Shown: positions 1 through 12,979, counted from the stretch's first letter. The stretch is DNA of 64,000 nucleotides from Cryptomeria japonica (GCF_030272615.1 NC_081409.1:24995406-25059405), one strand, 5' to 3'. Numbers and translations: made by a program. Notes: a model not told the origin generated them from the sequence alone.

Positions 1-1079
1 TAAATCTAAATTACAAATGACAATAAAATAAACAAAAATACAAAGTCAAAATATATAAAATCTAAATGTTCATGATGAAAATAATAATTTAAAATAAATA
101 AATTTAATAGTAATGATAGTATGAAGGCTTAATACTTGATAACGATAAAGGGTAATGCTTGATAACGATAGTGGTAGCTCTTAATAATGATAATGCTTGA
201 TAGTGATAGATGACAATTCTTAATTGATAGTAGTGCCACTACAACGTTCCTTCTTGTCTAATAATGGTGAATTGGCATATGAAATTCAAGCTCAGTTATC
301 TAGGGCACTGTGTAATATAGGTCAGTCCATCAACCCATACCAAATGAATTTGTCTCACTCCATGCCTATACATATACAAGAATGAGTATTGTATCACAAA
401 TTCCATTTTTTTTCTCCAAAAACTATCTTAATTTTTTTACAAGTTAAAGAAATTGGATCTACCAATGCATGGTTACACTATACTTGGCTTTTATATGAAC
501 TTCAATAATCAAAGTTTCACCATTGAAGTTGATCCTAGTAGTTGTCCTTTAACTATGATGATGATATGCGTCTGACATAGCCTCGTAACTATATTAGCCT
601 CAATATGTGCAAATTCAAAAATAGAAAGATTTTATTCTAGGTTGTTACCCTAAACTCTTCAAAAGAACTCTAACATGGAAAAATATTTATAAACTATGAA
701 ATTATTTCCAAAAGATAATTAACCTTTTGAGCTTTCCTTGGCAAATGACAACCTTGTTACATTGAAATATCTATGTAAACAATCTTCTATAACTTAACCT
801 TGATAGTGAATGTCAAACTAGTTAATACAAAATAACAGGGAATGAAAATAAAAGAGAGTTTCATTTTTTATGTCATAGGTCTTAGCCGAGAACAAGGAAT
901 ACAATAATTCTCATTCTCATTGACTCCTCATCCACATCCACCACATGCTTCAATGAAACCAATGAATGGACAAGATTGCAAAAATGGATGAACAAATAGA
1001 TCTATCACAATCATTTTTCATCGTTCTAACATATTTTGAACCATTGATTTGAAAAATTAGCTCTCTCTTTCACATAAGA
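1..1079. other. AT-rich intergenic DNA, no gene seen
   Basis: I find no coding region, RNA gene or clear repeat here. The stretch is AT-rich with short direct repeats such as variants of 'taatgcttgataacgata' near 130-200. It lies upstream of a worn copy of the ligase promoter region. Confidence 0.6.
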
Positions 1080-1395
1080 AACACTTTCAATGTAAAAATA
1101 ATTTTGAATTAGATATTCAAGATCTATGACGTATACAATAGTGACAATGTCATTCAAGCATTTAATAATTTTTAACATTTGATTCAATCAATTAATTATA
1201 TTAATATTTAATTTTAAAAAATGAATTTTGTATTAATTGTTTTTCATAAGAATCCATAAAAAAGATAACTAATATTTTTATAATTATTTAGAAGGAAAAT
1301 TAAATATATAGATAATACAATTTTTGTTTAAATTTATTCTATGTAATAATTGGTTAAGTTGATGAAAAATAATACATGTACAATAGATGCAAGAT
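1080..1395 (+). repeat. Copy 1 of the 4CL-like upstream region
   Basis: This AT-rich stretch aligns by eye with 16080-16400 and 49330-49560. Shared landmarks are 'atgtcattcaag', 'taacatttgattcaat', a 'ttttaaaaaaatgaattt' run and 'gatatttttataattattta' variants. At 49 kb the same sequence lies upstream of the intact ligase gene, so this is probably a duplicated 5' flank. Here it abuts intron 1 and exon 2 of a ligase fragment, which implies loss of everything between promoter and exon 2. Confidence 0.65.
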
Positions 1396-1410
1396 TTAAA
1401 AACTTATTAT

Positions 1411-1745
1411 TCCTTATGTCCTGATGTTTTAACTCACCCTTTATGATCCATCATGAGGACTATGGATATTGAAAGCCTTAAAATTTGAGACTTGTTTTTC
1501 TTTTCTTATTGGAGCCACATTTTTTCCAGGGGTTATCGCTTGACATAAATAACATCAGTAGGAGCATCCACGAACACCCAAGAAGAGAGTAGACACTATG
1601 GAAGAATAGACATGTTGGCCCCAAATACTGATGCAAAGATAATGGATCTTGATTCTTGCCTTGCTCTCCCTCCAAATCAAAGGGGAGAGTTATGGCTTCG
1701 GGGACCAACAATTCTGAAAGGTGTGGATTTTTTTTTCTTATGTTT
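1411..1745 (+). pseudogene. 4CL-like exon 2 fragment with flanking intron
   Basis: Bases 1530-1720 match exon 2 of the intact ligase gene (51548-51737) at roughly nine bases in ten, and the intron sequence before it (from 1411) matches 51430-51547. Conserved translated pieces include [29 protein letters not shown] and the exon-end AAAG before GT. The copy is dead: an extra base follows the splice acceptor, an in-frame TAA lies a few codons in, and exons 1 and 3-6 are absent. It is the leftmost remnant of the tandem ligase array. It follows a copy of the array's promoter region directly, so an internal deletion joined the two. Confidence 0.85.
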
Positions 1746-1879
1746 CTATATTGTTGTGGATGGAATCATAGTTTTAAAGACATACACTCTACTTTTTTTT
1801 GAACACCAGCATATGGATTATGATCATCCTTGACTGTGTAGAGTTTATTATTGTGTATGAATTTTATTATGTGATAAAG

Positions 1880-3060
1880 AGTAGACATTATTTCTTGCAT
1901 ATCACAAATCTATGGTCTACCTAAGAGAAGATTGTATGAGAGAGAATTAGGCATGACATGGATAGGCACAAATAAAGTCACAAGTCCTACCAAATAAGTA
2001 ATGTGATCGTACCTAATAAATATCTACTAACAATATCAAAGTCACGATAGAAAGAGAATTAGATTGAATAAGACATGTATCCATATTGATTTGGTGTAAC
2101 AAGTCAATTCTATAAACATTAAGACTTGATCAATTATCCATTAGGGTACACTCTATCACATGTTTATGAATGTGAGGTATAACCATGTGGGGATCACATG
2201 TGTTTATTTTGAACTTCCAAAGGTGGTAACTCATGTTGTGAGAACACAATATCCATCTTTGTTGCATGCATACAATCAAAAAAATTGTTACATCATTGAT
2301 TCATTTGGTCTAGAAGAAGATGAGACAACTATCTTCTATAAGGCTTCTTAGAGCATCCTATGGTATGTAGGTGAATTTTGAATCAAATCCCAAAGGGAGA
2401 TCTTAGTAGGATTAGCATGAAGCTACTCGATAATATCATACTCCTTACCAACATGATTAAAAGGTTGAGAAGTAGGAAGAACATTTGATTGTTTTTTATT
2501 ATTATAGGTTTTATATGTATGATCAATTGTTTAATTATGATGTTGTTGTAAAACTTGTTGATTAAGTCTACTCCATTGAGTGAGTTGTTTTGCAAATTTT
2601 AAGTAGTAGTTATGAGGTCTAGTTGGATTTTTAACACCTTTGACTATAACAATCACTTGTTTCATTTGTGGTGTGGGATCTCAGATTCCTCTATAATAAT
2701 CACAAGTTTATTTTAAGGTTGAGGAACATCAGACCAAGATGGACAACAATTGGAGGTTTCACGTGACTATAAACATGAATTTCATTGACTTGACTTTTAT
2801 TGGGCTCTTTGTTCACCAAGGATTTATCTCTAGATGGGAGAGCATCACGAAAAATGTTAATAATATCATCCTCCGGCTCCAAAATATCTTTAGAGTAGGA
2901 AAAAAATTGGGAGATGTATTAACAAGATTATTTAATGCTTCATCTCTAGAATGTTCATGCATGATGTGTTATCATCTCATCATTGCTTCAATATCTTCCA
3001 CTATCATACTTGCACTACATTTAACATGTCTTTCTCTATCACTTTGGTTGAAACAATTTT
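1880..3060 (-). mobile_element. Worn Ty3/Gypsy protease-region remnant
   Basis: On the - strand, 1885-2140 holds two signatures of plant Ty3 aspartic protease: a DN.SSLN-like active-site stretch and a YNLLLGRP-like stretch, the latter also seen in the young Ty3 element at 9.5 kb. The rest to about 3060 is a plausible but unproven continuation. It is an old, heavily broken fragment with no LTRs in view. The outer limits are uncertain. Confidence 0.5.
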
Positions 3061-4214
3061 AACTTCATGGACCTTTGTGCATCAAGCATTTCTTCTCATT
3101 TTTGTCTAACATAATGTCAAGAATGTTCTCTTCATTGTTCTCTTCATTCCTCTTCATTTTCTAGACTTTTTACTCCCTCTATTTGTGCATTAGCCATTTA
3201 TTCATGACATTGCCTTATATAATTTTGAGCATATATTATCTTTGATGTTCTCTTTGTTTCTCTTTGTAGACATCTCAATATGGCTAAAGAATTTTCATCT
3301 TATCATTTCATCATAATCTCAATGATTCTTCCATTCATATTAATTAAATAATTTTTAATTATTTATATTATCCTAATTTATTTTTATATTAATTTTAAAT
3401 ATTTTATTGATTATTTAATTAATATGTCATTTTGCATCCATTATTAATTAAATAATTTTGTTATTTAATTAATCCATATTTTTATCCACTGAAATCAAAT
3501 AATTTTTAAAAATTATTTAATTAGCTAATACTTCCTTTCAAAATTAAATAAATTCAAAAAATCATTTTATTTTTCACATAAAGTAAATATTTTCTTTATT
3601 TTCTTTATGCATTACACCCATCTTTATTCTTCCACGTCATTAATATATGTGCTAAGGGTCCTACCTGCTCTCAAATATTCTCATCCATTGATCTTTCTAA
3701 TAAATCTCCACCAATAATCAAATGTTAAGTGAGACATATAAATAAGACCTTTATTCATTCATTTTCCCCCTAGCAATCATATTACCAAATCTCTTAAACT
3801 AACTATCACACAAGCTAGCACTATCAACACCATCATTATGAAGAAAAGATCTATCAAGTATCAAACTATCATCTTATCATATTGATATCAAGGTTATGAT
3901 AAAATTATGAGAGCAATCTTCCTATTGAGCATTAAAGTAAGTATTAAGTAAACAATAAAACAATCTAAGGTCTTTGTTATGGTATTATTGTTTATCTTTT
4001 TATCTTTGCATAATATGAGTGTGAGTATGATTTTTTTTTCATCTTTCACAATTTAACCTTGGGCAAGACATGATTAAATGAATAAATAATTCAAATTTGA
4101 TTATTGCATCATAAAAAATTTCAAGATAAGAAATGAATACTATTTTCAATTTTAAATAAATGTTATATAATTTTTTTTTAAATACTATATTATCTGAAAG
4201 GCTTGAAGATAGTA
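3061..4214. other. AT-rich intergenic DNA
   Basis: No gene is visible. 3340-3620 is made of short TTAATTAAATAATTTTT-like words. The stretch ends at the target-site repeat of the Ty3 element. Confidence 0.55.
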
Positions 4215-4219
4215 AGGAT

Positions 4220-5043
4220 TGCATATGGTGAAAATGGATAACAATAATAACAAAATTGAAAGGCTAAATGAATCCAACCACTAAACCCTAGCCTAACAAT
4301 GAACAAAGATCCACCATAACATATGAAGATTACCTAAGACAATGCAAATAACTCAAAATCACAAAGATTATACCATCACATGTCCAATAGGGTTTTGATC
4401 TCCATTCTTCCTATCTCCATTGATCTTGCTTGATATATTTGCTCTCAGATTTTTATATGCACAAGAGCTCAACAAAGAACGGAATGTGGTTGCAAGTGGA
4501 ATTGTAGTGTAGCCAAGTACTCCAAAATCAGTCATTAGGATGTGTCATTAGTCATTAGGATATGTCATTAGGATATGTCATTAGTCATTAGGGTTTGACA
4601 ATGAAGAAAGCATCTCCTTAAATAGAAGACACAATAAGAAATGGAGGGTTAAGATTGAGAGGTGTAAAAAGAGAGGTCGGCTAGGATTAGAGGGTAGGTA
4701 AAAGAAATACCAAAATAATGAAAGAGGTAGGTAGTGTATGAATTAAGAGATGAATGACATGTGTCATGTGTAGAAAAAGATAATGAATTAATTAAATAAA
4801 TAAAGATTTATTTAATTAATAGAAGAAATAGGACAATTAAATAAATAAAATATTTATTTAATTTAGGAAAGGGATAATTTAAATAAATAAATGTATTTAT
4901 TTAAATGAGAAATAAGGCTAGAAGAGGATAAATGAATTAATTAAATAAATAAAAATTTATTTAATTAATAGAAGAATTAGGCTTAGATAATTAAATAAAT
5001 AAAATATTTATTTAATTAGACATGACAATTTTGAGTGTCTACA
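4220..5043 (-). repeat. LTR (3' LTR) of the Ty3 element
   Basis: This 824-bp direct repeat of 14807-15629 starts TGCATATGGTG and ends TGTCTACA. It contains a cluster of short repeats (variants of GTCATTAGGATAT, 4530-4600) and an AATTAATTAAATAAATAAA-type block near its end. Confidence 0.93.
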
Positions 5044-5057
5044 TTTTGCCCCTCTTT
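5044..5057 (-). other. Polypurine tract of the Ty3 element
   Basis: On the - strand this reads AAAGAGGGGCAAAA and directly abuts the TG of the 3' LTR, as the plus-strand primer of LTR elements does. Confidence 0.8.
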
Positions 5058-5690
5058 GAGACAATGCGGCTTGTCGCGTTGTTTCAAAGAAGATAAGATG
5101 AACTGATACAGAGTTGCCCCAAGATGGGAATGATATGCCCCCTCGAGAGATTGGATGAAAATGTTTGAAAAGATTGCAGACAATCTCTCGATAAGAAAGA
5201 CGGGATAGAATGGACTGATCAGATAAAGTGACAAAGTCACGGGATGAGAAAGACTGACTCGGGAAATGAAGATGAGGGCTAGGCTAGGCTATAAGATAGA
5301 CCACGGGCAAAAAACATCCTCATTGTCATCCACACCCTTACGAGATCACAGTGCAGAGCGAGAAAAGAGCAGCAGCAGTCAGCAGCGATGGCTTTGGTTC
5401 ATAGATTTGACCGTGTTCGCCGATTCTAGAGGCCAACGGAGGCAGGAGAGCCAGTGAGTACCACAAAACCTCCTTGTACTTTGATGCATTTATTATTGTC
5501 ATTAAATCATACTAGGTAATGTAATAAATGCGCATTTATGTCAAGAAAATGTGTTTGTGTCCAAAAATGCGAATTTGTGTCTTCCAGGTGAAATCGGCAG
5601 TTCTGTGATGAACATACGCTGTCGATTGGATAAGCTGCTGAGAGGATACACTCAAGAAGGTCCTCTAGGGAAGACTAAGATAGATCAAGG

Positions 5691-5970
5691 CACTTTGTGA
5701 TGAACAGTGAGTACCAAGATAGAGTACTTTGTGATGAACAGGGAGTACTAAAATATGAGCAGCACTTTGTGATGAACAAAGAGTGCAAATGTGAGTAACA
5801 CTTTGTGATGAACAGTGAGTGTCACACATGTAGTACTTTGTGATGAACAGGGAGTACTACTAGGATAGATAGCAACACTTTGTGATGAACAGTGAGTGTC
5901 ACTAGGATAAATAGCTATGTGCATTTAGATAGCGAGTAGCATTTTGTGATAAACAGTGAATGCCACTATG
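5691..5970. repeat. Minisatellite with ACTTTGTGATGAACA core
   Basis: Seven units share the core ACTTTGTGATGAACA(G)GGAGT or close variants. They begin near 5692, 5726, 5764, 5800, 5835, 5876 and 5941, so spacing is mostly 34-41 bp. The array lies in the 3' non-gag part of the Ty3 element, just before the plant-mobile-domain fragment. Confidence 0.85.
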
Positions 5971-5999
5971 ACTGACATGATTTGATTTACTTGACTGCA

Positions 6000-6280
6000 G
6001 GAGTACTTGCTGATGCTGGAGTCACGGGAGAGATTCCCATCGACTCAGAGGTTGCAACCTAAGTTGACAGCCGAGGACTGAGCTGTGATTGAGGTTATGG
6101 GATTGAGATACATTCTGTATGTGCCTGAGTTTCGGGTGAACATGGGATTGCTGACTGCACTGGCTGAGAGATGGCACTCAGAGACTTGTAGTTTGCATTT
6201 GCCGATGGGTGAGATTACAGTCACCTTGGAGGATGTATACAGGATTCTACGGATACCGATCGATGGGGAGTGAGTACCCT
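6000..6280 (+). pseudogene. Plant mobile domain (MAIN/PMD) fragment inside Ty3 element
   Basis: The + strand, antisense to gag, encodes about 62 residues (6085-6273) typical of the plant mobile domain of MAIN/MAIL1 proteins and of serine/threonine phosphatase 7 long forms. Visible pieces are ALAERWHSETCSLHLPMGE, then VTLEDVYRILRIPIDGE. An acceptor-like 'ctgcag' lies just upstream near 6000. Only a fragment of the domain is present, and I see no complete host-type gene. Antisense extra genes, including plant-mobile-domain ones, are known from Tat-type Ty3 elements, so this is probably element cargo and not a separate host gene. Whether it is expressed cannot be told from sequence. Confidence 0.7.
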
Positions 6281-9200
6281 ATGATCGAGACGGAGATAGG
6301 GATGCACTAAGATGAGTGTTCTAGGATCCACGACTAGGGATGAGGGTGGGACATGTGGCATGGGATACCATGACATGGACAGGATTAGCACTACCAATAG
6401 TGTTGGCAGGAGTGATCAGTGAGTTCCTCTGTATCAGTTTTGTACCATTTTATATAATGATGTAGACACTTGCGGGTGATTGTAGCCATATGATTTTGAC
6501 ATCATTGTATCATGACACTTTATATATATGAGATGATCCATTTTTGCGGCAACTATATGCATGCATACCTTATGTGATGAGATGTTCTTATGTGATGCAT
6601 GTTTTATGATATGGATGCTTATATGATGCAATGCAATATATTTTTGTTCTTTTATGTTGTATATGTGATGCATGATGCAAATGTGAATGTATGTAATGCA
6701 AATGAATATGATAATGCAAATGATTATTTACATAATGAAAATGTGAGATGTGCTAACATGTGTTGTATGCAGGATGTGATGCATTTGTGATATCTATATG
6801 TATGTATGAAATGCTTATATGTGGTGATGTAGGTGTAGCTATATGAAATGCAAATGTTTTTGGTATGTCATTACACTCAGTCGTGTGATAGTAGGCTACA
6901 CGGACTCGAGAAGGACAATGGAAGTCAATCAAGAAAGGGGGATGGAAGACAAAAGATATGAAAGTGAAAGAGCTTCTTGTGCATTATCATCATTGAGCTT
7001 TATTATGGCAGAATAGGTTATGACAATCGAGGCATATGTTCGGCCCAGAAAGTCATTGTACCTGTTTGCATGGAGATAAGACAGTCACAAACAAGGAATG
7101 CCCCAGTTCATACTAGACTCACAGTGTCCTCATATCCTTGGACAAGTCATAGCATTACTAAAAGACAATCGACAGACAACAAATGCAAATAGGTGACGAT
7201 ACCCCATCCTCGCCTTTCTAGTCAAAGACATCCTGGAGATAGAATCTCTAGTCAAAGACATCCTGGAAAAGCTAAAAGACATGTCACCAAAAAGATAAAA
7301 TCAAAAGAAAACCAAGACTCGACACCAACATCCACTGTAGTCCTTAAGTTTAGTGTCTCTTGTCACTTGTATAAGTCTTATTTTGATTGTGGTCACAATG
7401 TTCACTTTCACAAAAAGGATAGATAGCACTGAACCATAATGTTGTCTGAGTCTGTTGAAAGATTTGATTTTGTTGAAGCTCATTGTTGCTGCTGTGTCTC
7501 ATCTGAAACTGACTGAATCCATGAAACTGATACTTTATTGCGGAGAAGGCGGAACTTTATTGCGGATCTGTGATGCAGATGTTGCTTTATTGCGGATTGT
7601 GCGCAGATAGACTGAAGGAAGCTGGCAAAAACTGTACTCCTCGAAACATGTGATGTTCTCAGTTCCACACCCATCACTAGACGTAGGAATTGCCTTAGTC
7701 ACAGATAGGAGCTGATTTATTATGGATGGAAAGGGAGGCGAAAAGGGAGGTTTATTATGAATGGCTAACCAATCTTGGGTAGATCAATAACAAGCCATGA
7801 TGGGAATGGGTAAGTTTATTATGGATGAATTGGTCGTGAGTGTGTGCAAAGTGAAAGGATGAAAGTGAATCCTGAAGGAGGGAGGAGCAATGTCTCTACA
7901 CATGGCGCTGGTGACCCAGTTTTCACCATGGTACTTGCCCAGGGCGCCACCGAAGTGGTTTTCACCGTTGGACGAAATTATTTCTGTTTACTTTTCTCGA
8001 TTTTTCAATTTTTTTTGTTGTCACAAGGCGCCTGTTTGCCAGGTTTTCACCAAGTAACGATTTTTTTGTTTTATAATTTTTTTTTGTATTTTTGAAAATT
8101 TTTGATTTTTTTGTGTTTTTGAATTAGGATATTCTGAAAATTATGTGTAGAACCTGCGAAGGTGCATGTTGTTGATAGGATCTTCTAAGGGTTCACCTTC
8201 TGTAGTTGAGAGCTGATATGCCCCAGATCCATATACCGCTGTGATGATGTAAGGACCAAGCCAGTTGGGTTCGAACTTGCCCTTCTTCTCTCTGTCTTGC
8301 TGATTCTTGGGATTTTCTCTGAGAACCAAGTCACCTACCTCAAATGTGCGAGGCTTGACTTTGTGATTGTAACTGCATTGTTCCTTGACTGAATGATGTG
8401 TAGCTTGAGTGTCTGTCTTCCTTGATAAAGGAATTGAGATAGAATTACTAGTGTGTGGACTACACAGGCTCGTATGCATGTCACCTGAAGAAGTTTGGGC
8501 ATCCCTGATAACAAAGTCCCTTGAGGAAGCTCCATTAAAGGTCCATGATGTATCGCTAGAAGGGGAAGGATGTGTGGAACAAGTGGAAGAGTTATGAAGG
8601 CTTATGATTGTGAAAAGAAGTGAAAGTAGGATAGCATGATGGAGACTTAGGATCAACAAGTATGCTTTTTGACTTAAAATTTTAGAGCTTTTGCCCCCAG
8701 TTATTTTGATATTAGGGGAGATCAACTCTTGCTCTTTTTCTTTCATTGGATTTTTATCCTTGACCTTGATTTTTGCTGAGTCCAATAGCTTTTGATTTTG
8801 ATTTGGACTGAAGGAATTTTCTTTATTTTTGACTTTTAGATTTTTCTTTTCAAAGCTTGATTTTTGATCCCCAATGAGTAAGGGCTTTTGTAATTCTTGT
8901 TGATCCAAGTCTGGAAGTGGGGTGGAAATGGAATGAGTGGATGATATGGTAAAGCTATGTGAGTCCTCAAGAGGGTTGGTGATACGCTCAATAGATTCTT
9001 TGTTGGAACCATTCTTAGGACTATTGATATCAAGAGATGCTTGCACCACTAGAGGAGATTTGCATTCAGACTTAGTAGCCACAACACTAGGTGGTTCACA
9101 CCCAATTCCTTGGCATTGAAAATTGTTTGTAGGTTGTTCTTGTCGACTGAATGGCTTAGGAGACAGTGGGAGTTGATCAACATGAAAGATATACTCACCA

Positions 9201-9700
9201 CATCCCAGATCTTTAATCTTGAATTTTTCTTTTAGCTCTATTTGTTTTGATGTAGCAGTTTTTAATGATTCTGGATCCACATATGCCGATGAAGGAACAG
9301 CTTCGCGATTGACTGGGATTGTTATTTCTGATCTAGGTCGCAGATTGTTGCAATATATGAATGGATTTGGGTCAGCTTTGACGGTCACTTCAACTCCATT
9401 GTGTGGAAACTTGATACATCGATGATATGTAGATGGTATTGCTCTCATCTCATGAATCCATGGGCGTCCCAAGAGTATGTTGTATGTGAGATCTAGATCT
9501 AGGACTTGACAAACCACATCCTTTGTAACTGGCCCAACTCTAAGAGGTAAAATGACTGTACCCTTGGATGAACGCTCTTCATCATCATATGCTTTGATAG
9601 TAATTTTGTTTGTAGAATTCACAGCTTTGTCAGAATATCCCAATTGTCTTATGGTACTCAAGGTACAAATGTTAAGACCTACTCCTCCATCTATCAGGAC

Positions 9701-12241
9701 TCACTTTATTCGGTGTTTATGTATGAAGGCTTCAACGTGTAAAGGTGCATTATGAGGCTGACTTATGGAGGCATCATCGGCTTCTGTGAATGTGAGGGAG
9801 TGTGGAACGGATAGGTATCCCACCATGGCTTGAAACTGGTCCACGTTCAGATTAGTAGGGACAGCAGTGTCTCTCAAGATTTTGTCAAGGATGGCTTTAT
9901 GTGCAGGGGATATACGTAAGAGCTCAAGAATGGAGATGAGCGCGGGTGTCTTCCCTAACTGTTCTACAAGGTCGTACTCAGGCTTGATTGATAAAGGATT
10001 GGTATTCTTAGTGGAGGCACCTGGCAATGTAATCTTACCTCGACGGGTTGTAACATGACATTCAGAGGTAGCTTCGGATGAAGATCCCACACCCTTTAGG
10101 ACAATTTTAGGTCGTTGAGGAGGATTCTCAGGATTTTTATTTTTGATAGTAATGGTAGAGATATGATTGTCCATTGAGATGTGATTGATGGTAGAATCAT
10201 AATTGTAAGGTGCTCTGGTGTAATTGGCTTGATCATCTGTGACTTTGCCTTTTCCTTTGTCATGTTTTGGGAATGGTTCCTTAAACACCTCATGCTCTTG
10301 GTTAGATGAATGTCCCTCAATCTCTATATCTCCTCTGTCAATGAGATCTTGCACAATGTTTTTCAATCGATGGCAATTACTTGTCTTGTGACCCTTGCTC
10401 TTATGAAACTCACAAAACTCATCATCATTCCACCAATTCGGTTTTACCTTTGGTTCATATGGAGGAAAATCTGGGACTGTGATCACTTTGTTTGCTACAA
10501 GCTTTTTGAATACTGATTCAAGTGGTTCTCCCAATGGAGTGTACTTCCTTCGTGGTTTTGAAGTTGTTTGATTGTTCACTTGATTGTTGGTAGAATTTGA
10601 TCCAGAAAAGACGAACTTTGGTCTCAATGTGTTGGCATCAACCACACCATCATTAACTGTGTTCTTATTCTTGTTCCAAAATTTTGGTTTGTCCTTTCCT
10701 TTGAAGTCCTCTTTGTTTTCTTTGAATAGCTTGATAACTCCTTGTTCAATTAAGACTCTTTCTGTTGCTAGGCCCTTTTCAATGACATCCTTGAATGTAG
10801 ACAAACAAGATTTTCTGAGATCATAGCCAATAGCCTTGTTAACATTTTGTGTGAACATCTCCACCATTTGTTTTTGCGGGATCTCACAAGAGCATCTGCT
10901 AGCTAGGTTTCTCCATCTCTGTAAAAATGTTGCGAAAGATTCTCCTTCCTTTTGTTTAGTATTGCACAAGGTAGTAACTGAGACATCTGTTTCAATGTTG
11001 TAAGAGAAATGTTGAATGAATGCCTCTGCTAAGTCGCCCCATGACTTAATACCGGGAGGTAATTGAGAAAACCATTCCATAGCTTGGTCACCTAAGCTCT
11101 GTGGGAACAACCTCATCAAGTATGTTTCTTCTGCCGCTACCTCAATGCAAGCTGTGAAGAATTGTCTTATATGTGCCTTGGGGTCTCCTCTCCCTCTATA
11201 TTTGTCGAATTTTGGTGTCACAAAGTGTGGAGGAAATGGAGGCATTGGAATGCTCTTATCGAAGGGATAAGGGCATATATCTCTCATAGTGTATGTAGGT
11301 TTGGATGTACTCATGTCCTCCACTTTCTTTTGTAGATCTCTAATTTGTTGCTCCAAATTATTTTTGGGAGGAGATTGATTTCTTGTAGCATACCCCATGT
11401 TTGAAACACCCATTTGAGGAGGAGCTTGTTGCATGTATGGATGATACTGATCGTAAACATGTCCATATGGAGGTCTATATTGTTGTGACATATATGGAGC
11501 ACTTGGCATAACTTCTTGTTGAGGGACTCCATATCTGTTTTGTGTGTATAAACCATATTCAACAGGTCTTTCATTTTCCATTGTGTTGCCCCCAATTTTG
11601 ACATGAGGTCTCCTTGTGTCAAAATTTTGAGGATGTCCTTGAGTATCCACTTGTCTTGATTGATCCATACCTTGAGCATGTGTTTGAGCATAAGGCCTCC
11701 ATGATGGTCTTTGAATGTAAGTATCATATGTTTGAGCTTGTGTATGTGGGATTACTAGTTTTTGAAGCAAAACTGATGGTGACTCAGGCATCATATTCAG
11801 TCCTCTATTTCCTCCACTATTTGGTCTCCTTTGATCCATGTTGGATTGAGTTTGTTGTGAGGGTCGACTTTCCATAAGTTGAGATAAGTCAAAATCATGC
11901 GGTATTTTAGCTCCACTTTGTGCCATCATGTTTAAAAAGTATTGACGATCTCTCCTCATTATCTCTTCAACCAATCTATTGAATTGAGGATCCATTATGG
12001 ATTCTTGTATGTCTGCTGATAGTATTGAAGAATTGTCAACATTGTCATTGTGCGTAGCATTGTTGTTTATAGTGTTTGTGCTTTCCACATTTGGATTATG
12101 TCTATAAACATTCATGTCTGGTAATGTAATGTGCTCAGGATTGTAGAATAGATCATTGTCATACTCATAAGAACTCATATTTGCGGATTCTTGAGCTTCT
12201 TTAGCTATTCTCCTAGATTTTTGAAGGCGGGTTTCAACCAT
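9701..12241 (-). CDS. gag: Gag-like polyprotein of the Ty3 element
   Basis: A long open frame of about 846 residues that starts at the first ATG after the leader. The middle holds a retrotransposon gag domain with MEWFSQLPPGIKSW and a following F..FLQRWRNLASRC stretch. Downstream is a knuckle-like CEFHKSKGHKTSNCHRLK. The N-terminal third is rich in Gln, Asn, Pro and Tyr and looks disordered. In the family, Gag forms the particle that packages element RNA. It is treated here as part of a fossil element. Confidence 0.85.
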   Translation of the reverse strand: MVETRLQKSRRIAKEAQESANMSSYEYDNDLFYNPEHITLPDMNVYRHNPNVESTNTINNNATHNDNVDNSSILSADIQESIMDPQFNRLVEEIMRRDRQYFLNMMAQSGAKIPHDFDLSQLMESRPSQQTQSNMDQRRPNSGGNRGLNMMPESPSVLLQKLVIPHTQAQTYDTYIQRPSWRPYAQTHAQGMDQSRQVDTQGHPQNFDTRRPHVKIGGNTMENERPVEYGLYTQNRYGVPQQEVMPSAPYMSQQYRPPYGHVYDQYHPYMQQAPPQMGVSNMGYATRNQSPPKNNLEQQIRDLQKKVEDMSTSKPTYTMRDICPYPFDKSIPMPPFPPHFVTPKFDKYRGRGDPKAHIRQFFTACIEVAAEETYLMRLFPQSLGDQAMEWFSQLPPGIKSWGDLAEAFIQHFSYNIETDVSVTTLCNTKQKEGESFATFLQRWRNLASRCSCEIPQKQMVEMFTQNVNKAIGYDLRKSCLSTFKDVIEKGLATERVLIEQGVIKLFKENKEDFKGKDKPKFWNKNKNTVNDGVVDANTLRPKFVFSGSNSTNNQVNNQTTSKPRRKYTPLGEPLESVFKKLVANKVITVPDFPPYEPKVKPNWWNDDEFCEFHKSKGHKTSNCHRLKNIVQDLIDRGDIEIEGHSSNQEHEVFKEPFPKHDKGKGKVTDDQANYTRAPYNYDSTINHISMDNHISTITIKNKNPENPPQRPKIVLKGVGSSSEATSECHVTTRRGKITLPGASTKNTNPLSIKPEYDLVEQLGKTPALISILELLRISPAHKAILDKILRDTAVPTNLNVDQFQAMVGYLSVPHSLTFTEADDASISQPHNAPLHVEAFIHKHRIK

Positions 12242-12979
12242 GAACTAGGTGTTAGACCAAGATGTGAGAGACTAGATGAAAAATGAAAAGAGTATGGAAG
12301 ACCAAGAGTTGTATGGAGTGTAAATGAATCTTAGGTGTACTTGCAATGTCCAAAGTGTAAGACCAAGTATGTAAGTAGTAGAGTAGGTGTGACTTCCAAA
12401 GAGAGGATAGTTTCTCTTGATGAGGTAAGCTGACCTTGACTCTAAGTAAGACCAAATGAGACCCAAAGGTAAGAAACCTTGATGAGGGACCACTTAGCAA
12501 AGTGTAGTTGTATGTAGTGTGTTGACAAAGTATGATGAGGACAAGCAAGTGACCTTTTGACTCAAGTTTAGACAAGTATGAATGTAAAATGAGATGTGAA
12601 GCAATGATGGACTATGTGAGACCTTAGAATAGGCTGAATGCTAGATGAAATCTGAAGAGACAACCTAGGAAGCTCAAGTATGCCGAAACTGATTTCTTTT
12701 GTTTGTTGGACTGTGAAATTTTTCCAATTTGTGAAGTTTTTGGTGGTGACCAAATCTGAATGTTTGACTATTTTTCGTGACAAGAGGACACAATGTTGAT
12801 GAGGACTCAATGTTTGCAAGTGTTTAGACTGACAATGACTCCAAGAAAAGTGTGTTGTTTGATGTAAAATTGTTTTGCATACACTTGAAGACACAAAAGA
12901 CACAATGTTTTGCTGTTTGGTCTTGATTGTTTGAATGTTTAGCATAAGTCAAGCACAATTCTTATGGCTGGCCAAGACA

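Noticed and set aside
1478-1711. - strand frames over the ligase exons (also at 51.5 and 57.2 kb)
   Set aside because: They are shadows of the coding strand, repeated wherever exon 2 occurs.
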